Shown here: positions 16,610 through 25,029 of the stretch, in pieces
How positions within the stretch are numbered: the first letter of the stretch is position 1
Layout of the letters: each line of letters starts with the position of its first letter
Source of the DNA: Paracoccus sp. JM45
GTDB lineage: Bacteria; Pseudomonadota; Alphaproteobacteria; Rhodobacterales; Rhodobacteraceae
Length of the DNA stretch: 38,951 nucleotides
Reading direction: 5' to 3'
NCBI RefSeq assembly: GCF_003590715.1
Contig: NZ_QQVY01000018.1
Coordinates: 1 to 38,951 of the forward strand
The notes under the pieces: generated by a model
What the model was told of the DNA's origin: nothing
What the model saw: only the letters and a program-made list of their open reading frames with translations
Database searches by the model: none
Translations under genes and position numbers: made by a program

Positions 16610-16639
16610 ATATTGTGCCGATACAAAGACGCGCGTCAA
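16610..16639 (-). promoter_or_regulatory. Candidate bztA promoter
   Basis: On the minus strand TTGACG (16639-16634) and CAATAT (16615-16610) are separated by 18 bp, about 115 bp before the bztA start. A GCAC...GTGC inverted repeat (16581-16597 region) lies downstream and could be an operator. No clear sigma-54 site was seen. Confidence 0.4.
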
Positions 16640-16666
16640 GAACTCCAACCCATAAGAAAAGCGCTT

Positions 16667-17380
16667 TCAACCCTTACGCGACAACCTCCAGAGGCGTTCT
16701 GCCTGTTTCATCGCCAGTAAACGCGAGGCGGCGACGGCCTGCGCGTCCTCATCATCACCCCAGCGGCTGATCTGGAAATCCTCGTCGATGCGCGACAAAC
16801 GGAAGGCATCCTCGACCGGAATCCGGTCCTGAATGACGGCCAGACCAAGAACAAGCGATCCGGGAATCGTCACAAGATCATGCAATGCGGTCAGCCCATA
16901 CAGGTCCAAGGCCTGCACTTGCCTATGCAGACGCACCAGCGATTCGTCATGCTGATCCACGGGAATAACACCCTGTGTCACCCGCAGCGGCGCATCGTGA
17001 TGCGTGCAGGCCCATTCAATCAGCGGGTCCCAACCGGCGGCTTGCAGCGCAATCAATTCCCGCGGATCGGTTGCCCGATAACACAGCAGATCGGTGCCTG
17101 CATAATCAGCAAGCATTGCAGCAACAGCGTCGAACTGCGGCGCGACCTTTTCTACCGCCGAATTGGCAGCGCGCGTCAGCGGCATGGTGTCGGGGCGGAT
17201 GATATCGTCCTGCGCGTCCCATTCGGCCGCGACCGCATCGGCCAGTGATTGCGTCGGCAGGCTCAGGGGCTTTTTACCCGGCGTACGAACCGGACGGTCA
17301 TCCAGAATAACCTCCCACCCGTCATCTGCGGGGCGGGTTGCGGAAGCTTTCCAGAACCGGCGGGCTTTCCATTCGGTCAT
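16667..17380 (-). CDS. ATP12-family F1-ATPase assembly chaperone
   Basis: A 237-residue protein of the ATP12 family, which binds the alpha subunit of F1-ATPase during assembly in mitochondria and alphaproteobacteria. Recognisable are FWKASATRPADDGWEVILDD, then RPVRTPGKKPLSLPT, the middle DAQDDIIRPDTMPLTRAANS and the TDLLCYRA motif. The start at 17380 overlaps the stop of the HAD gene (ATGA), which supports it over a longer in-frame start inside that gene. It ends a five-gene minus-strand run. Confidence 0.93.
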   Translation of the reverse strand: MTEWKARRFWKASATRPADDGWEVILDDRPVRTPGKKPLSLPTQSLADAVAAEWDAQDDIIRPDTMPLTRAANSAVEKVAPQFDAVAAMLADYAGTDLLCYRATDPRELIALQAAGWDPLIEWACTHHDAPLRVTQGVIPVDQHDESLVRLHRQVQALDLYGLTALHDLVTIPGSLVLGLAVIQDRIPVEDAFRLSRIDEDFQISRWGDDEDAQAVAASRLLAMKQAERLWRLSRKG

Positions 17381-18033
17381 GCCGACCACCTTTCGATTGC
17401 TTGGGTCAGCGATGCGAAGTCGCCGAAAATCTGCGCGGCACCGGCGTCGGTCAGGGCCTGTGTTAGGTGATATCCCCAAGACACCCCGAAACCGGTCATC
17501 CCCGCCTGACGGGCCATCTGCATATCAAAGCTGGTATCGCCGATCATAATAGAATCGGCAGCCTCGGTCCCTGTTTCCGACATGGCGGCATGCAACATCG
17601 CCGGATGGGGTTTTGAGGGATGGCCGTCGGCTGTTTGAAGGCTTAGAAACCGCCCCTGCCAACCGTGGGCGGCAATCACCGCATCCAATCCGCGCCGCGA
17701 TTTCCCCGTGGCCACAGCCAGCAGAATATCGTCACGCGCAGCCAGCCGGTCCAGACAATCCGCAGCACCGGCATAAAGCGGGGCCGCCTGTTCGGCCCGC
17801 GCCGTGGCATAGGCGGTCTTATACCCCTCGACCACCTGCGTCACAGTATCGGGGTCGGCCTGCGGCAACAGTTGCGCCACGGCGACCGGCAAAGACAACC
17901 CGACAATCGACAAAACCTGTTCGCGGGGCAACAAAGCCAGCCCCGCAGCGTCAAAGGCGCTGTCCATCGCGTGCAGGATCAGGCCTTGGCTGTCGACCAG
18001 CGTACCGTCGACATCAAAGACAACAAGCTTCAT
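17377..18033 (-). CDS. HAD-IA family phosphatase (phosphoglycolate phosphatase-like)
   Basis: A 218-residue haloacid dehalogenase-type hydrolase. Motif I is DVDGTLVDS (nucleophile Asp7, acid Asp9), motif II is the ATGKS Thr, motif III is in the KPHP region and motif IV is MIGDTSFDMQ. The alpha-helical cap lies between motifs I and II. The substrate cannot be set: Gph, PpaX and sugar-phosphate phosphatases share these motifs. The start overlaps the end of the pseudouridine synthase gene and its end overlaps the ATP12 start, so the three are translationally coupled. Confidence 0.9.
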   Translation of the reverse strand: MKLVVFDVDGTLVDSQGLILHAMDSAFDAAGLALLPREQVLSIVGLSLPVAVAQLLPQADPDTVTQVVEGYKTAYATARAEQAAPLYAGAADCLDRLAARDDILLAVATGKSRRGLDAVIAAHGWQGRFLSLQTADGHPSKPHPAMLHAAMSETGTEAADSIMIGDTSFDMQMARQAGMTGFGVSWGYHLTQALTDAGAAQIFGDFASLTQAIERWSA

Positions 18034-19085
18034 TCGTCCTCCGCAAAGGGATCGGCAGGCACATCGTTTTCATGCCAGCCCACGTTCTGCCATGTCCGCG
18101 TCATATGTTCGGCCAAAGGCGCAGTGATGGTCATGCGTTTCTTGGTGATCGGGTGATCGAAGGTGATGCTGCGGGCGTGCAGATGCAGCTTCTTGCTGAT
18201 CTCTCCGCCCAGCTGGGCACCCCAGCCATCGCCAAGGTTTTCCTGACCCGAGCCACCGTATTTGCCGTCGCCCACAATGGGATGGCCCAATTCGGCCATA
18301 TGCGCGCGCAACTGGTGGGTGCGGCCTGTGATCGGCACCAATGCACACCAGCTGGCCCGCGTCCCAAGCGCGTCCATAACGGCGTAATCGGTGGTGGCGC
18401 GCTTTGCGCCTTCGGTCTTGTCGATATCCCGCGGATGGACGGCGATCATCTTTTCATCGCCGCGTCCATGACCACCCCCGCTTTTGACCAAGCCATAACG
18501 GATTGTGCCCATGCGCGGATGGGGCACACCTGCAACGGCGGCCCAATAGATCTTGCGGGTGCTGCGCAGACGGAACGCCTCGGACAGGGCGCGCGCCACG
18601 CGATCGGTGCGTGCCAGCAGCAAAACACCCGAAGTGTCCTTATCCAGCCGGTGAACCAGCTTGGGGCGTTCCTTGAAGCCGAACATCAGCGCGGTAGTCA
18701 GACCATCGACATGGCGACCGCCCAGACCGCTGCCACCCTGACTGGGCAGACCGGGCGGTTTATTGATCGCAATGATATGTTCGTCCCGCCACAGAACCGC
18801 CGATTGAATCATCTGCACATCGGCATCATTGACCTGCGGCCCCAAGGGACGATCGGTCTTTTCGCGCGCGGGACCGGGTTCGGGCATCGGGGGAATACGA
18901 ATTTCCTGCCCCGGCTGGACGCGGGATGCGCCTTTGACGCGACCGCCGTCAACACGCAGCTGGCCCGTGCGGCACAGCTTTTCGATGGCCACCTGCGACA
19001 CATGCGGGAAGCGTTTGCGCAGCCAGCGGTCCAGACGCTGTTCGCCATCTTCTTCGGTGACCTGAATTGTCTGTACGCCGCTCAT
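18030..19085 (-). CDS. RluC/RluD-family 23S rRNA pseudouridine synthase
   Basis: A 351-residue RNA-modifying enzyme. An S4 RNA-binding domain occupies about residues 15-75 (QRLDRWLRKRFPHVSQVAIE, GQLRVDGGRVKGASRVQPGQ). The catalytic domain carries the invariant Asp in HRLDKDTSGVLLLART (about Asp148) and the GRTHQLRAHMAELGHPI motif. The tail is acidic. Whether it makes the RluC or the RluD positions needs comparison. The start at 19085 overlaps the crcB stop (ATGA). Confidence 0.92.
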   Translation of the reverse strand: MSGVQTIQVTEEDGEQRLDRWLRKRFPHVSQVAIEKLCRTGQLRVDGGRVKGASRVQPGQEIRIPPMPEPGPAREKTDRPLGPQVNDADVQMIQSAVLWRDEHIIAINKPPGLPSQGGSGLGGRHVDGLTTALMFGFKERPKLVHRLDKDTSGVLLLARTDRVARALSEAFRLRSTRKIYWAAVAGVPHPRMGTIRYGLVKSGGGHGRGDEKMIAVHPRDIDKTEGAKRATTDYAVMDALGTRASWCALVPITGRTHQLRAHMAELGHPIVGDGKYGGSGQENLGDGWGAQLGGEISKKLHLHARSITFDHPITKKRMTITAPLAEHMTRTWQNVGWHENDVPADPFAEDE

Positions 19086-19456
19086 GCCCAAAATCCTCGA
19101 CCCAATGCCAGCCCCGCGGTCACGGCAGCCAGCGACAGCAGGACCGTGCCCGCCACATATATCAGGGCGCTACCGCCCTGACCCCGTTCCCACATCGTCA
19201 GCACATCCAGTGAGAATGCCGAAAACGTGGTGAACCCGCCCAAGAACCCCGTCAATACAAGCGGGGCATAGGCATTCCCAAGCCGATGCGCGAATAGCGC
19301 CGCCAATAGTCCCATCAGGAACGAACCGGCAAGATTAACAAAGCCCGTCGCAAGGCCGAAAGCGGCCCATTGTGACGGGATCATCCGATAAACGGCAAAG
19401 CGACCGGTGGCACCAAGCGCACCGCCGATTGCAACTTGAAGAAAGGGGTTCAACAT
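19082..19456 (-). CDS. crcB: Fluoride channel FluC/CrcB
   Basis: A 124-residue inner-membrane protein with four transmembrane helices that exports fluoride as a dual-topology dimer. Family motifs are GGALGATGRFAVYR at the start, NLAGSFLMGLLAAL in the second helix (channel Asn) and GFLGGFTTFSAFSLD in the third (phenylalanine box and central Na+ site). The ATG at 19456 is chosen because the helix-1 motif begins right after it; an in-frame GTG at 19498 would overlap rarA. I saw no fluoride riboswitch upstream. Confidence 0.94.
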   Translation of the reverse strand: MLNPFLQVAIGGALGATGRFAVYRMIPSQWAAFGLATGFVNLAGSFLMGLLAALFAHRLGNAYAPLVLTGFLGGFTTFSAFSLDVLTMWERGQGGSALIYVAGTVLLSLAAVTAGLALGRGFWA

Positions 19457-19487
19457 CGTTTCCGTGTGTGGCGGCGCGGCCGTAAAG

Positions 19488-20798
19488 TCAACCGCCACGC
19501 TTCAATCGTTGGGCCACAAACCAGTCCAGACGGCGTTTAAGTTCACGTTCGAAGCCCCTTTCCACCGGAGTGTACAGCACAGGTCGCTTCAACCCGTCAG
19601 GAAAATAGTTCTGGCCGCTAAAGCCGTCCTCGGCGTCATGGTCATAGGCATAGCCGGCACCATAGCCCTGATCCTTCATCATCCTGGTCGGCGCGTTCAG
19701 GATATGGGCAGGCGGCGTCAGGCTGCCGGTCCGCTTTGCTTCGACGCGTGCGGCCTTATAGGCGGCATAACCGGCGTTCGATTTCGGCGCCAAAGCCAGA
19801 TAAAGCACCGCCTGCCCCAAGGCCAGTTCACCTTCGGGGCTGCCAAGCCGTTCATACATTGCCCATGCGTCCAGACAGTGACGTGCTGCGGCGGGATCGG
19901 CCAGACCGATATCCTCGACCGCCATGCGGGTGATCCTGCGGGCAAGATAGCGGGGATCCTCGCCCCCCTCCAACATGCGGGCAAACCAGTACAGTGCCGC
20001 ATCGGGGTCACTGCCGCGCACGGATTTATGCAAGGCCGAGATCAGGTTGTAATGTTCATCCCCCGATTTGTCGTATTTCGCAGCCCGCTTCATCAGGCGT
20101 TGAGCAAGCGCATCGCGGTCGATCTTGGTGTCGGTTTTCCACGCGGCCACCTGCTCGATCAGGTTCAGCGCTGCGCGGCCATCACCATCTGCCATCTCTA
20201 GCAGGCTGTCCCGTGCCTGAGGTGTCAGTGGCAGTTTGCGCCCCAGTTCGCGTTCCGCCCGTTGGGCCATCAGCTCCAGATCCGCCAGCGACAGGCGTTC
20301 CAGCACAATAACCTGTGCGCGCGACATAACAGCGGCGTTCAGTTCAAAGCTGGGATTTTCAGTAGTGGCCCCCACAAGAAGAATGGTGCCATCTTCCATA
20401 TGCGGCAGGAAACTGTCCTGCTGGGCTTTGTTAAAGCGGTGGATTTCGTCGACAAAAAGCAATGTCCCACGCCCCTGCCCTGCGCGAAGACGGGCCGCAT
20501 CGAAAACTTTGCGTAATTCCGGCACGCCGGTAAAAATGGCGCTGATCTGGACAAAGGCCAGATCGGTTTCATCCGCCAGCAGACGCGCAATGGTCGTTTT
20601 GCCCACCCCCGGCGGCCCCCAGAGGATCAGCGATGACAGGCTGTTTGCTGCAAGCATACTGCCAAGCGGACCATCAGGACCCAAGACCTTACCTTGACCG
20701 ATCACCTGCGACAGGCGGGTCGGACGGATGCGGTCGGCTAGCGGTCGAGGACCGGCAGCTTTGGCGGGCGGGGTGTCGTTATCGAAAAGATCAGCCAT
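19488..20798 (-). CDS. rarA: Replication-associated recombination protein A (RarA/MgsA AAA+ ATPase)
   Basis: A 436-residue clamp-loader-like ATPase acting at stalled replication forks. Walker A is GPPGVGKT (61-68), Walker B LLFVDEIH (113-120) and sensor 1 GATTENPSFELN. The family tail is also present: GYAYDHDAEDGFSGQNYFPD, then the ERGFERELKRRLDWF end. The N-terminal PLADRIRPTRLSQVIGQ is the usual start. It is the first gene of the run that includes crcB, the pseudouridine synthase, the HAD gene and ATP12. A 54-bp gap separates it from luxI upstream. Confidence 0.96.
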   Translation of the reverse strand: MADLFDNDTPPAKAAGPRPLADRIRPTRLSQVIGQGKVLGPDGPLGSMLAANSLSSLILWGPPGVGKTTIARLLADETDLAFVQISAIFTGVPELRKVFDAARLRAGQGRGTLLFVDEIHRFNKAQQDSFLPHMEDGTILLVGATTENPSFELNAAVMSRAQVIVLERLSLADLELMAQRAERELGRKLPLTPQARDSLLEMADGDGRAALNLIEQVAAWKTDTKIDRDALAQRLMKRAAKYDKSGDEHYNLISALHKSVRGSDPDAALYWFARMLEGGEDPRYLARRITRMAVEDIGLADPAAARHCLDAWAMYERLGSPEGELALGQAVLYLALAPKSNAGYAAYKAARVEAKRTGSLTPPAHILNAPTRMMKDQGYGAGYAYDHDAEDGFSGQNYFPDGLKRPVLYTPVERGFERELKRRLDWFVAQRLKRGG

Positions 20799-20852
20799 AG
20801 GTGAATAGTCTAGGGCCGTCGCGGCAACAGCAACAGCCCTGTTTCATAAGCG

Positions 20853-21443
20853 TCAGTGCATCTTCGAGGCAAGATCTATCGCGACACATTGGAAATTGGC
20901 ATCATCGATCCACAGTTCTGGGCCCAAAGCTTCGGCTGACAGGCCGCAGCGGCCATACCAGCGTGGCCAGTTCGCACCCGTCAAAGCAATCAGTTTGGTG
21001 GCGCCCATATCACGGGCGGACGAGGTCATCGCCTCGACCATTTTGAAATGCACCTTACGGCGGTACATCTGCGGGATCGAATGGCTGACAAAGACACGCG
21101 AACATTCCCAGACATGCGGATCAACCGGCGCCTTGTCATTAAGCAGATTTTGCGGGATCGACCCGCCCAAGATGCCTTCCTGAGCGTCGCGGATCATATA
21201 GGAATAGATTCCGCAGCGCGCAGTTGTCGGTGTCAGCCGGATACCTGCCAATATCTCGGTCGTGTCATGGATAGCGATCCAGCGGCTTTGCGGGGTATCA
21301 TACTGGTCGAACTCCATATCGTCCGATTCCGGCAGATCCCAGTTTTTCTGGACGATGAAGCTCTGCTTCCTTGCGCGGAAAAGATTCGCAAACAGTTCGC
21401 CGTGATTGTGAAGGTTGGAAAAGGACAAAGTCGTAATCTGCAT
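20853..21443 (-). CDS. LuxI-family acyl-homoserine-lactone synthase
   Basis: This 196-residue enzyme makes an N-acyl-homoserine lactone signal from SAM and acyl-ACP. All family-invariant residues can be placed: Arg25, Phe29, Trp35, Asp46, Asp49, Arg69, Glu113 and Arg116 (motifs FIVQKNW, EFDQYD, GIRL, ECSRVFV). The start at 21443 has AGGAG seven bases upstream and fits family length, whereas an in-frame codon at 21647 would overlap luxR. It follows luxR by 61 bp on the same strand. Chain length of the signal cannot be read from sequence. Confidence 0.95.
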   Translation of the reverse strand: MQITTLSFSNLHNHGELFANLFRARKQSFIVQKNWDLPESDDMEFDQYDTPQSRWIAIHDTTEILAGIRLTPTTARCGIYSYMIRDAQEGILGGSIPQNLLNDKAPVDPHVWECSRVFVSHSIPQMYRRKVHFKMVEAMTSSARDMGATKLIALTGANWPRWYGRCGLSAEALGPELWIDDANFQCVAIDLASKMH

Positions 21444-21461
21444 TAGATGCTCCTGGGGTGT

Positions 21462-21473
21462 AAGGGGCCCCTT
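21462..21473. promoter_or_regulatory. 12-bp perfect palindrome in the luxR-luxI gap
   Basis: AAGGGGCCCCTT, with no loop, lies 19 bp before the luxI start in the 61-bp gap. It does not match the usual lux-box consensus. It could be a protein site or, as RNA, a poor hairpin. Function is unknown. Confidence 0.35.
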
Positions 21474-21504
21474 CCCTGCAATAACGGAACCCAAGACAAC
21501 ATCA

Positions 21505-22116
21505 TCACAGCAGACGGTATTCCTTGGCGCGTTGAAGTGCTTCGGCCGTAGTGCGTGCTTTAAGGCGTTCACGCACCGAAATAAGTCTTGCCTTGAATGC
21601 ACTTTCAGTAATGCCAAGCTTTGCCGCCGCCGCCGCATGACGATCACCTTGCGCGATACAACGAAGGGCTTCTTTCTGAGCCTTGGTCAGGCTCGCTGGC
21701 GGCTCGGTGATGTCGTGCAACCGCTCGATTGTGACCGAAATATCCTCGATCTCGTTATCGGTCAGTTCACGATCAGGCCGCGCGAATGACGCAATGGTCC
21801 GCGATGAAATCGGACCATGGGCCACCGTAAGTCCGAATGTCAGCCCATGATTCGCCGCCTCTCGCAGAATGTTGAAAGGATCGGGGATAGGCAAAGCCGA
21901 CCAGCGACATGCACCCGTCGTGGAAAAGCCCCAGGCAATCGTCGGGTCACGCAACGCGTAACCGTTCTCCGAATAGAACTCGGACCAGCTTTCCGGATAG
22001 GTCTGGAATTGCATCAACGGGGCGGCAAAACGGATGTGCAGACCCACGAAATACCCCGACTGGGAAATCTTACCCAGTCTTGCGAGGCCAGCGTTTATAT
22101 CTGCGCGTGATGACAT
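21505..22116 (-). CDS. LuxR-family quorum-sensing transcription regulator
   Basis: A 203-residue receptor for the signal made by the adjacent LuxI. The N-terminal autoinducer-binding domain keeps Trp44, Tyr48, Asp57 and Pro58 (TYPESWSEFYSENGYALRDP), the pattern of the ligand pocket. The C-terminal LuxR-type helix-turn-helix covers about residues 143-190 (LTKAQKEALRCIAQG, AAAAAKLGITESAFKARL). It is shorter than the usual 230-250 residues but has both domains. It reads into luxI on the same strand, an arrangement common in roseobacters. Confidence 0.94.
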   Translation of the reverse strand: MSSRADINAGLARLGKISQSGYFVGLHIRFAAPLMQFQTYPESWSEFYSENGYALRDPTIAWGFSTTGACRWSALPIPDPFNILREAANHGLTFGLTVAHGPISSRTIASFARPDRELTDNEIEDISVTIERLHDITEPPASLTKAQKEALRCIAQGDRHAAAAAKLGITESAFKARLISVRERLKARTTAEALQRAKEYRLL

Positions 22117-22143
22117 GATGTTTTGGATAGGTTGAAACGATTA

Positions 22144-22173
22144 AGGTTAATTTCTAAACTAAAGATGTGGCAA
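22144..22173 (-). promoter_or_regulatory. Weak candidate luxR promoter
   Basis: On the minus strand TTGCCA (22173-22168) is followed after 18 bp by TAACCT (22149-22144), about 28 bp before the luxR start. The match is modest. Confidence 0.25.
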
Positions 22174-22354
22174 TAGTGTTGATCACTGGTTAATTGGCGT
22201 AAAAATTCCGTCTTTTCCATAAATGCCCCCCTGTGCGACGACCTTCTGCCCATTCGGGCAGCGTCGGCAAGCCTAGTTACCCTGACTTTACCTCAATAGT
22301 CGCGTTTTCGTTCCTATAGTAACGTTACGTCACATTTTTTTGCCTGAAATATAG

Positions 22355-22385
22355 AAAAACCCCGCCATGCGAATGCATAGCGGGG
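22355..22385 (-). terminator. Intrinsic terminator after rplQ
   Basis: On the minus strand a GC stem (CCCCGC/GCGGGG, then ATGC/GCAT beyond one mismatch, loop GAAT) is followed by TTTTT. It lies 28 bp past the rplQ stop and closes the alpha operon. Confidence 0.9.
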
Positions 22386-22413
22386 CTGAATTCTGCCAAC
22401 GAGGGGATAAGCC

Positions 22414-22833
22414 TCAATCTTCGGCGGTGAATTCCGATTCAAGGCGCGCGCGGTCAGCTGCACCCTTTGCGGTGGTGTCGCGGTCGACCAGTTCGATGAT
22501 CGCCATCGGCGCCATGTCACCATAACGGAAACCGGCTTTCAGAACGCGCGAATAGCCGCCCTGACGCTCTTTGTAACGCTCACCCAGAACGTCGAACAGT
22601 TTTGCAACATGCATGTCCTGCTTCAGCTGCGATGCAGCCTGGCGGCGGGCGTGCAGATCGCCGCGCTTGGCAAGCGTGATCAGCTTTTCGATGATCGGGC
22701 GAAGTTCTTTCGCCTTGGGCAGAGTCGTCTTGATCTGCTCATGCTCGATCAACGAGCCGGACATGTTGGCGAACAGCGCTTTGCGGTGTTCATGGGTACG
22801 GTTAAGGCGGCGATAGCCACGTGCGTGACGCAT
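22414..22833 (-). CDS. rplQ: 50S ribosomal protein L17
   Basis: A 139-residue large-subunit protein located near the peptide exit tunnel. The family start [20 protein letters not shown] is diagnostic, followed by [20 protein letters not shown] and the [19 protein letters not shown] motif. The C-terminal acidic tail (ESEFTAED) is short. It is the last gene of the cluster, 115 bp after rpoA, with a hairpin in that gap and a terminator after it. Confidence 0.97.
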   Translation of the reverse strand: MRHARGYRRLNRTHEHRKALFANMSGSLIEHEQIKTTLPKAKELRPIIEKLITLAKRGDLHARRQAASQLKQDMHVAKLFDVLGERYKERQGGYSRVLKAGFRYGDMAPMAIIELVDRDTTAKGAADRARLESEFTAED

Positions 22834-22918
22834 GATATTCTCCTATGACGTCTTTATACTTTGTCCGGCAGCCCATACGTAGCGGGCCACTCACCTTGGG
22901 GCATAAAGCCCATAGTCT

Positions 22919-22942
22919 GGCGGGACGCCGTGACGCCCCGCC
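22919..22942 (-). other. Hairpin between rpoA and rplQ
   Basis: GGCGGG and CCCGCC flank an 12-nt centre that itself contains a CG/CG pairing. It lies 7 bp after the rpoA stop in the 115-bp gap and lacks a T-run, so a processing or stabilising role is more likely than termination. Confidence 0.5.
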
Positions 22943-22948
22943 GAAATC

Positions 22949-23965
22949 TTAGAACTGGTCGTCGAAACGCTTTGCCAGATCTTCGATGTTTTCCGGCGGC
23001 CAATCCACGACATCCATGCCAAGATGCAGACCCATGCCCGACAGCACTTCCTTAATTTCGTTCAAGGACTTGCGGCCAAAGTTAGGCGTGCGCAGCATCT
23101 CTGCTTCGGTTTTCTGGATCAGATCGCCGATATAAACGATATTGTCGTTCTTCAGGCAGTTCGCCGAACGGACCGACAATTCCAGCTCGTCGACTTTCTT
23201 CAGCAGACGCGGATCGAATTCCAGACCCTCATCGCTGTCCTGACGGCTTGCGGCTTCCGGCTCGTCGAAGTTGACGAAGACCGACAGCTGGTCCTGAACG
23301 ATACGCGCGGCATATGCCACGGCATCTTCGGGGGTCAGCGAACCGTCGGTTTCGATCTTCATGGTTAGCTTGTCATAATCCAGCACCTGACCTTCGCGGG
23401 TCGGGGTGACTTCATAGCTGACGCGCTTGACGGGCGAGAAAATGGCGTCGATCGGGATCAGGCCGATCGGGGCGTCCTCGGGACGGTTCTTATCCGCAGC
23501 AACATAGCCCTTGCCCGTTTGCACGGTCAGTTCCATGTTCAGATCGGCACCGTCATCAAGATGGCAGATGACGTGGTCACGGTTCAGGACAGTGATGCCC
23601 GCCGTTTCCTGGATGTCGCTTGCCTTGACTTCGCCCGGACCTTTGGCCGACAGCGTCAGACGCTTGGGGCCTTCGACATCCATGCGCAGTTCGACGCCTT
23701 TCAGGTTCAGAACGATGTCGGTGACATCTTCCCGAACGCCGGCAACGCTGCTGAATTCATGCAGGACGTTGTCGATCTGGACGGCGGTAATGGCACCACC
23801 CTGAAGCGACGACATCAAAACGCGACGAAGCGCGTTGCCAAGCGTCAGGCCGAAGCCCCGCTCTAGCGGTTCGGCAATAACTGTCGCCGTCCGGGTCGCG
23901 TCAGCGCCCGGCTTGACTGCCAACTGGGTTGGCTTGATCAGTTCAGCCCAATTCTTGTGGATCAT
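22949..23965 (-). CDS. rpoA: DNA-directed RNA polymerase subunit alpha
   Basis: A 338-residue subunit that dimerises to start polymerase assembly. The N-terminal domain (about 1-235) has [20 protein letters not shown] and the [17 protein letters not shown] region. A linker leads to the C-terminal domain (about 255-325), with [20 protein letters not shown] and [14 protein letters not shown], which contact UP elements and activators. Length and motifs match alphaproteobacterial RpoA. It sits between rpsK and rplQ as usual; rpsD, which is present here in E. coli, is absent as in other alphaproteobacteria. Confidence 0.98.
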   Translation of the reverse strand: MIHKNWAELIKPTQLAVKPGADATRTATVIAEPLERGFGLTLGNALRRVLMSSLQGGAITAVQIDNVLHEFSSVAGVREDVTDIVLNLKGVELRMDVEGPKRLTLSAKGPGEVKASDIQETAGITVLNRDHVICHLDDGADLNMELTVQTGKGYVAADKNRPEDAPIGLIPIDAIFSPVKRVSYEVTPTREGQVLDYDKLTMKIETDGSLTPEDAVAYAARIVQDQLSVFVNFDEPEAASRQDSDEGLEFDPRLLKKVDELELSVRSANCLKNDNIVYIGDLIQKTEAEMLRTPNFGRKSLNEIKEVLSGMGLHLGMDVVDWPPENIEDLAKRFDDQF

Positions 23966-24034
23966 GGGTTTGCCTCCATACCTGTCCCCGTCTCATGACC
24001 AAAGTCGGAAACGCCCGAGGTGAAATGCGAAATT

Positions 24035-24063
24035 CCGGACCGCACGAAATAGGCGCGGTCCGG
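24035..24063 (-). other. 9-bp hairpin between rpsK and rpoA
   Basis: CCGGACCGC and GCGGTCCGG form a perfect stem around an 11-nt loop, 18 bp after the rpsK stop in a 116-bp gap. No T-run follows. It is a candidate attenuation or cleavage site before rpoA. Confidence 0.55.
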
Positions 24064-24081
24064 TCGTTGATGATCCGAAAA

Positions 24082-24471
24082 TTAGACGCGGCGACGCTTC
24101 GGAGGGCGGCAGCCGTTATGTGCGATCGGCGTCACGTCACGGATCGCCGTGATGTTGAAGCCTGCAGCAGCCAAAGCGCGCAGAGCCGATTCACGACCCG
24201 AACCCGGGCCTTGGACTTCGACGTCCAACGTGCGCACGCCATGTTCCTGAGCCTTGCGGCCAGCATCTTCGGCAGCCATCTGGGCGGCATAGGGGGTCGA
24301 TTTGCGCGAACCCTTGAAGCCCATCGTACCGGCCGAGGACCACGCAATCGCGTTGCCCTGAACGTCCGAGATCAGGATCTTGGTGTTGTTGAAGCTGGAG
24401 TTCACATGAGCAACGCCGGTGGCGATGTTCTTGCGCTCTTTACGCTTCATACGAGTCTTATCACGTGCCAT
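24082..24471 (-). CDS. rpsK: 30S ribosomal protein S11
   Basis: A 129-residue small-subunit protein on the platform, near the mRNA exit. Family motifs are [20 protein letters not shown], then [20 protein letters not shown] and the basic end [18 protein letters not shown]. The length equals that of E. coli S11. It is 11 bp after rpsM and co-transcribed with it. The tail [12 protein letters not shown] is nearly invariant in bacteria. Confidence 0.98.
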   Translation of the reverse strand: MARDKTRMKRKERKNIATGVAHVNSSFNNTKILISDVQGNAIAWSSAGTMGFKGSRKSTPYAAQMAAEDAGRKAQEHGVRTLDVEVQGPGSGRESALRALAAAGFNITAIRDVTPIAHNGCRPPKRRRV

Positions 24472-24482
24472 ATCGCTGCCCC

Positions 24483-24851
24483 TTACTTCTTCTTGCCGGC
24501 AATAGCTTTTGCCGGGCCCTTACGGGTGCGCGCATTGGTATGCGTGCGCTGACCGCGGACCGGAAGGCCACGACGGTGACGAAGGCCACGATACGAACCC
24601 AGATCCATCATACGCTTGACGTTCATCTGGACTTCGCGGCGCAGGTCGCCTTCGACGGTCAGATTGGCGTCAATGTATTCACGGATCTGAAGAACTTCTG
24701 CATCCGACAGCTCGTTCACGCGACGCGTGCGGTCGATGCCCGCAGCTTCGCAGATCTGTTCGGCAAACATGCTGCCGATGCCGTGGATGTAGGTCAGTGC
24801 GATGGGGACGCGTTTCCCCGTCGGAATGTTTACGCCAGCAATACGAGCCAC
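24483..24851 (-). CDS. rpsM: 30S ribosomal protein S13
   Basis: A 122-residue protein of the 30S head that forms bridges to the 50S subunit. It starts with [20 protein letters not shown] and has the helix-two-turn-helix region ([14 protein letters not shown]) and the basic end ([20 protein letters not shown]). The start codon is GTG at 24851, with AAGGA seven bases upstream. The gene comes 178 bp after adk, and that gap holds several hairpins. infA and rpmJ, which lie upstream in E. coli, are missing here. Confidence 0.98.
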   Translation of the reverse strand: MARIAGVNIPTGKRVPIALTYIHGIGSMFAEQICEAAGIDRTRRVNELSDAEVLQIREYIDANLTVEGDLRREVQMNVKRMMDLGSYRGLRHRRGLPVRGQRTHTNARTRKGPAKAIAGKKK

Positions 24852-24871
24852 GCGTTTTCCTTTTCAGTTGC

Positions 24872-24932
24872 GGTTCCGTAGCACCGGAACCTTTTTTCAC
24901 AACGCAAGGCCCGAAAGCCATGCCTTCGGGCC
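24872..24932. promoter_or_regulatory. Paired hairpins in the rpsM leader
   Basis: Hairpin 1 is GGTTCCG-TAGCAC-CGGAACC (24872-24891... arm ends 24891), followed on the plus strand by TTTTTT, so it is a terminator in the antisense direction. Hairpin 2 is GGCCCGAA/TTCGGGCC (24908-24932). Both lie in the adk-rpsM gap; the first ends about 20 bases before the rpsM start. Candidate leader regulation or an antisense stop. Confidence 0.5.
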
Positions 24933-25029
24933 AATCGAAGATCACCCGTTGCCGGGCGATTCTCTTACGAGATGCCGTGATCTATCGGCAGTCCCGCGCC
25001 GGGTCAAGCCCGAGCGAACATCTATTGCC

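Larger units (their letters stand above)
22117..22413. other. AT-rich intergenic region between luxR and rplQ
   Basis: No gene is seen in these about 300 bp, which are clearly richer in A+T than their surroundings. It holds the upstream region of luxR, a GC hairpin CTGCCC-att-CGGGCAG set within CGAC/GTCG arms (22238-22268), a 10-bp palindrome GTAACGTTAC (22319-22328) and the rplQ terminator. The palindrome could bind a regulator; nothing in the sequence names it. Confidence 0.6.

Noticed and set aside
14541..16770. Long plus-strand open frames of 430 and 493 codons opposite bztA and bztB
   Set aside because: They are antisense to clear transporter genes, have no recognisable domain or good ribosome binding site, and reflect GC-rich codon bias in the opposite frame.
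17613..19181. A 522-codon plus-strand frame opposite the HAD and pseudouridine synthase genes
   Set aside because: The minus-strand genes carry full catalytic motifs; the antisense translation is low-complexity and rich in Arg, Gln and Pro.
19457..19498. Fluoride riboswitch upstream of crcB
   Set aside because: The gene starts inside or just after the rarA end with no room or motif for the pseudoknot aptamer.
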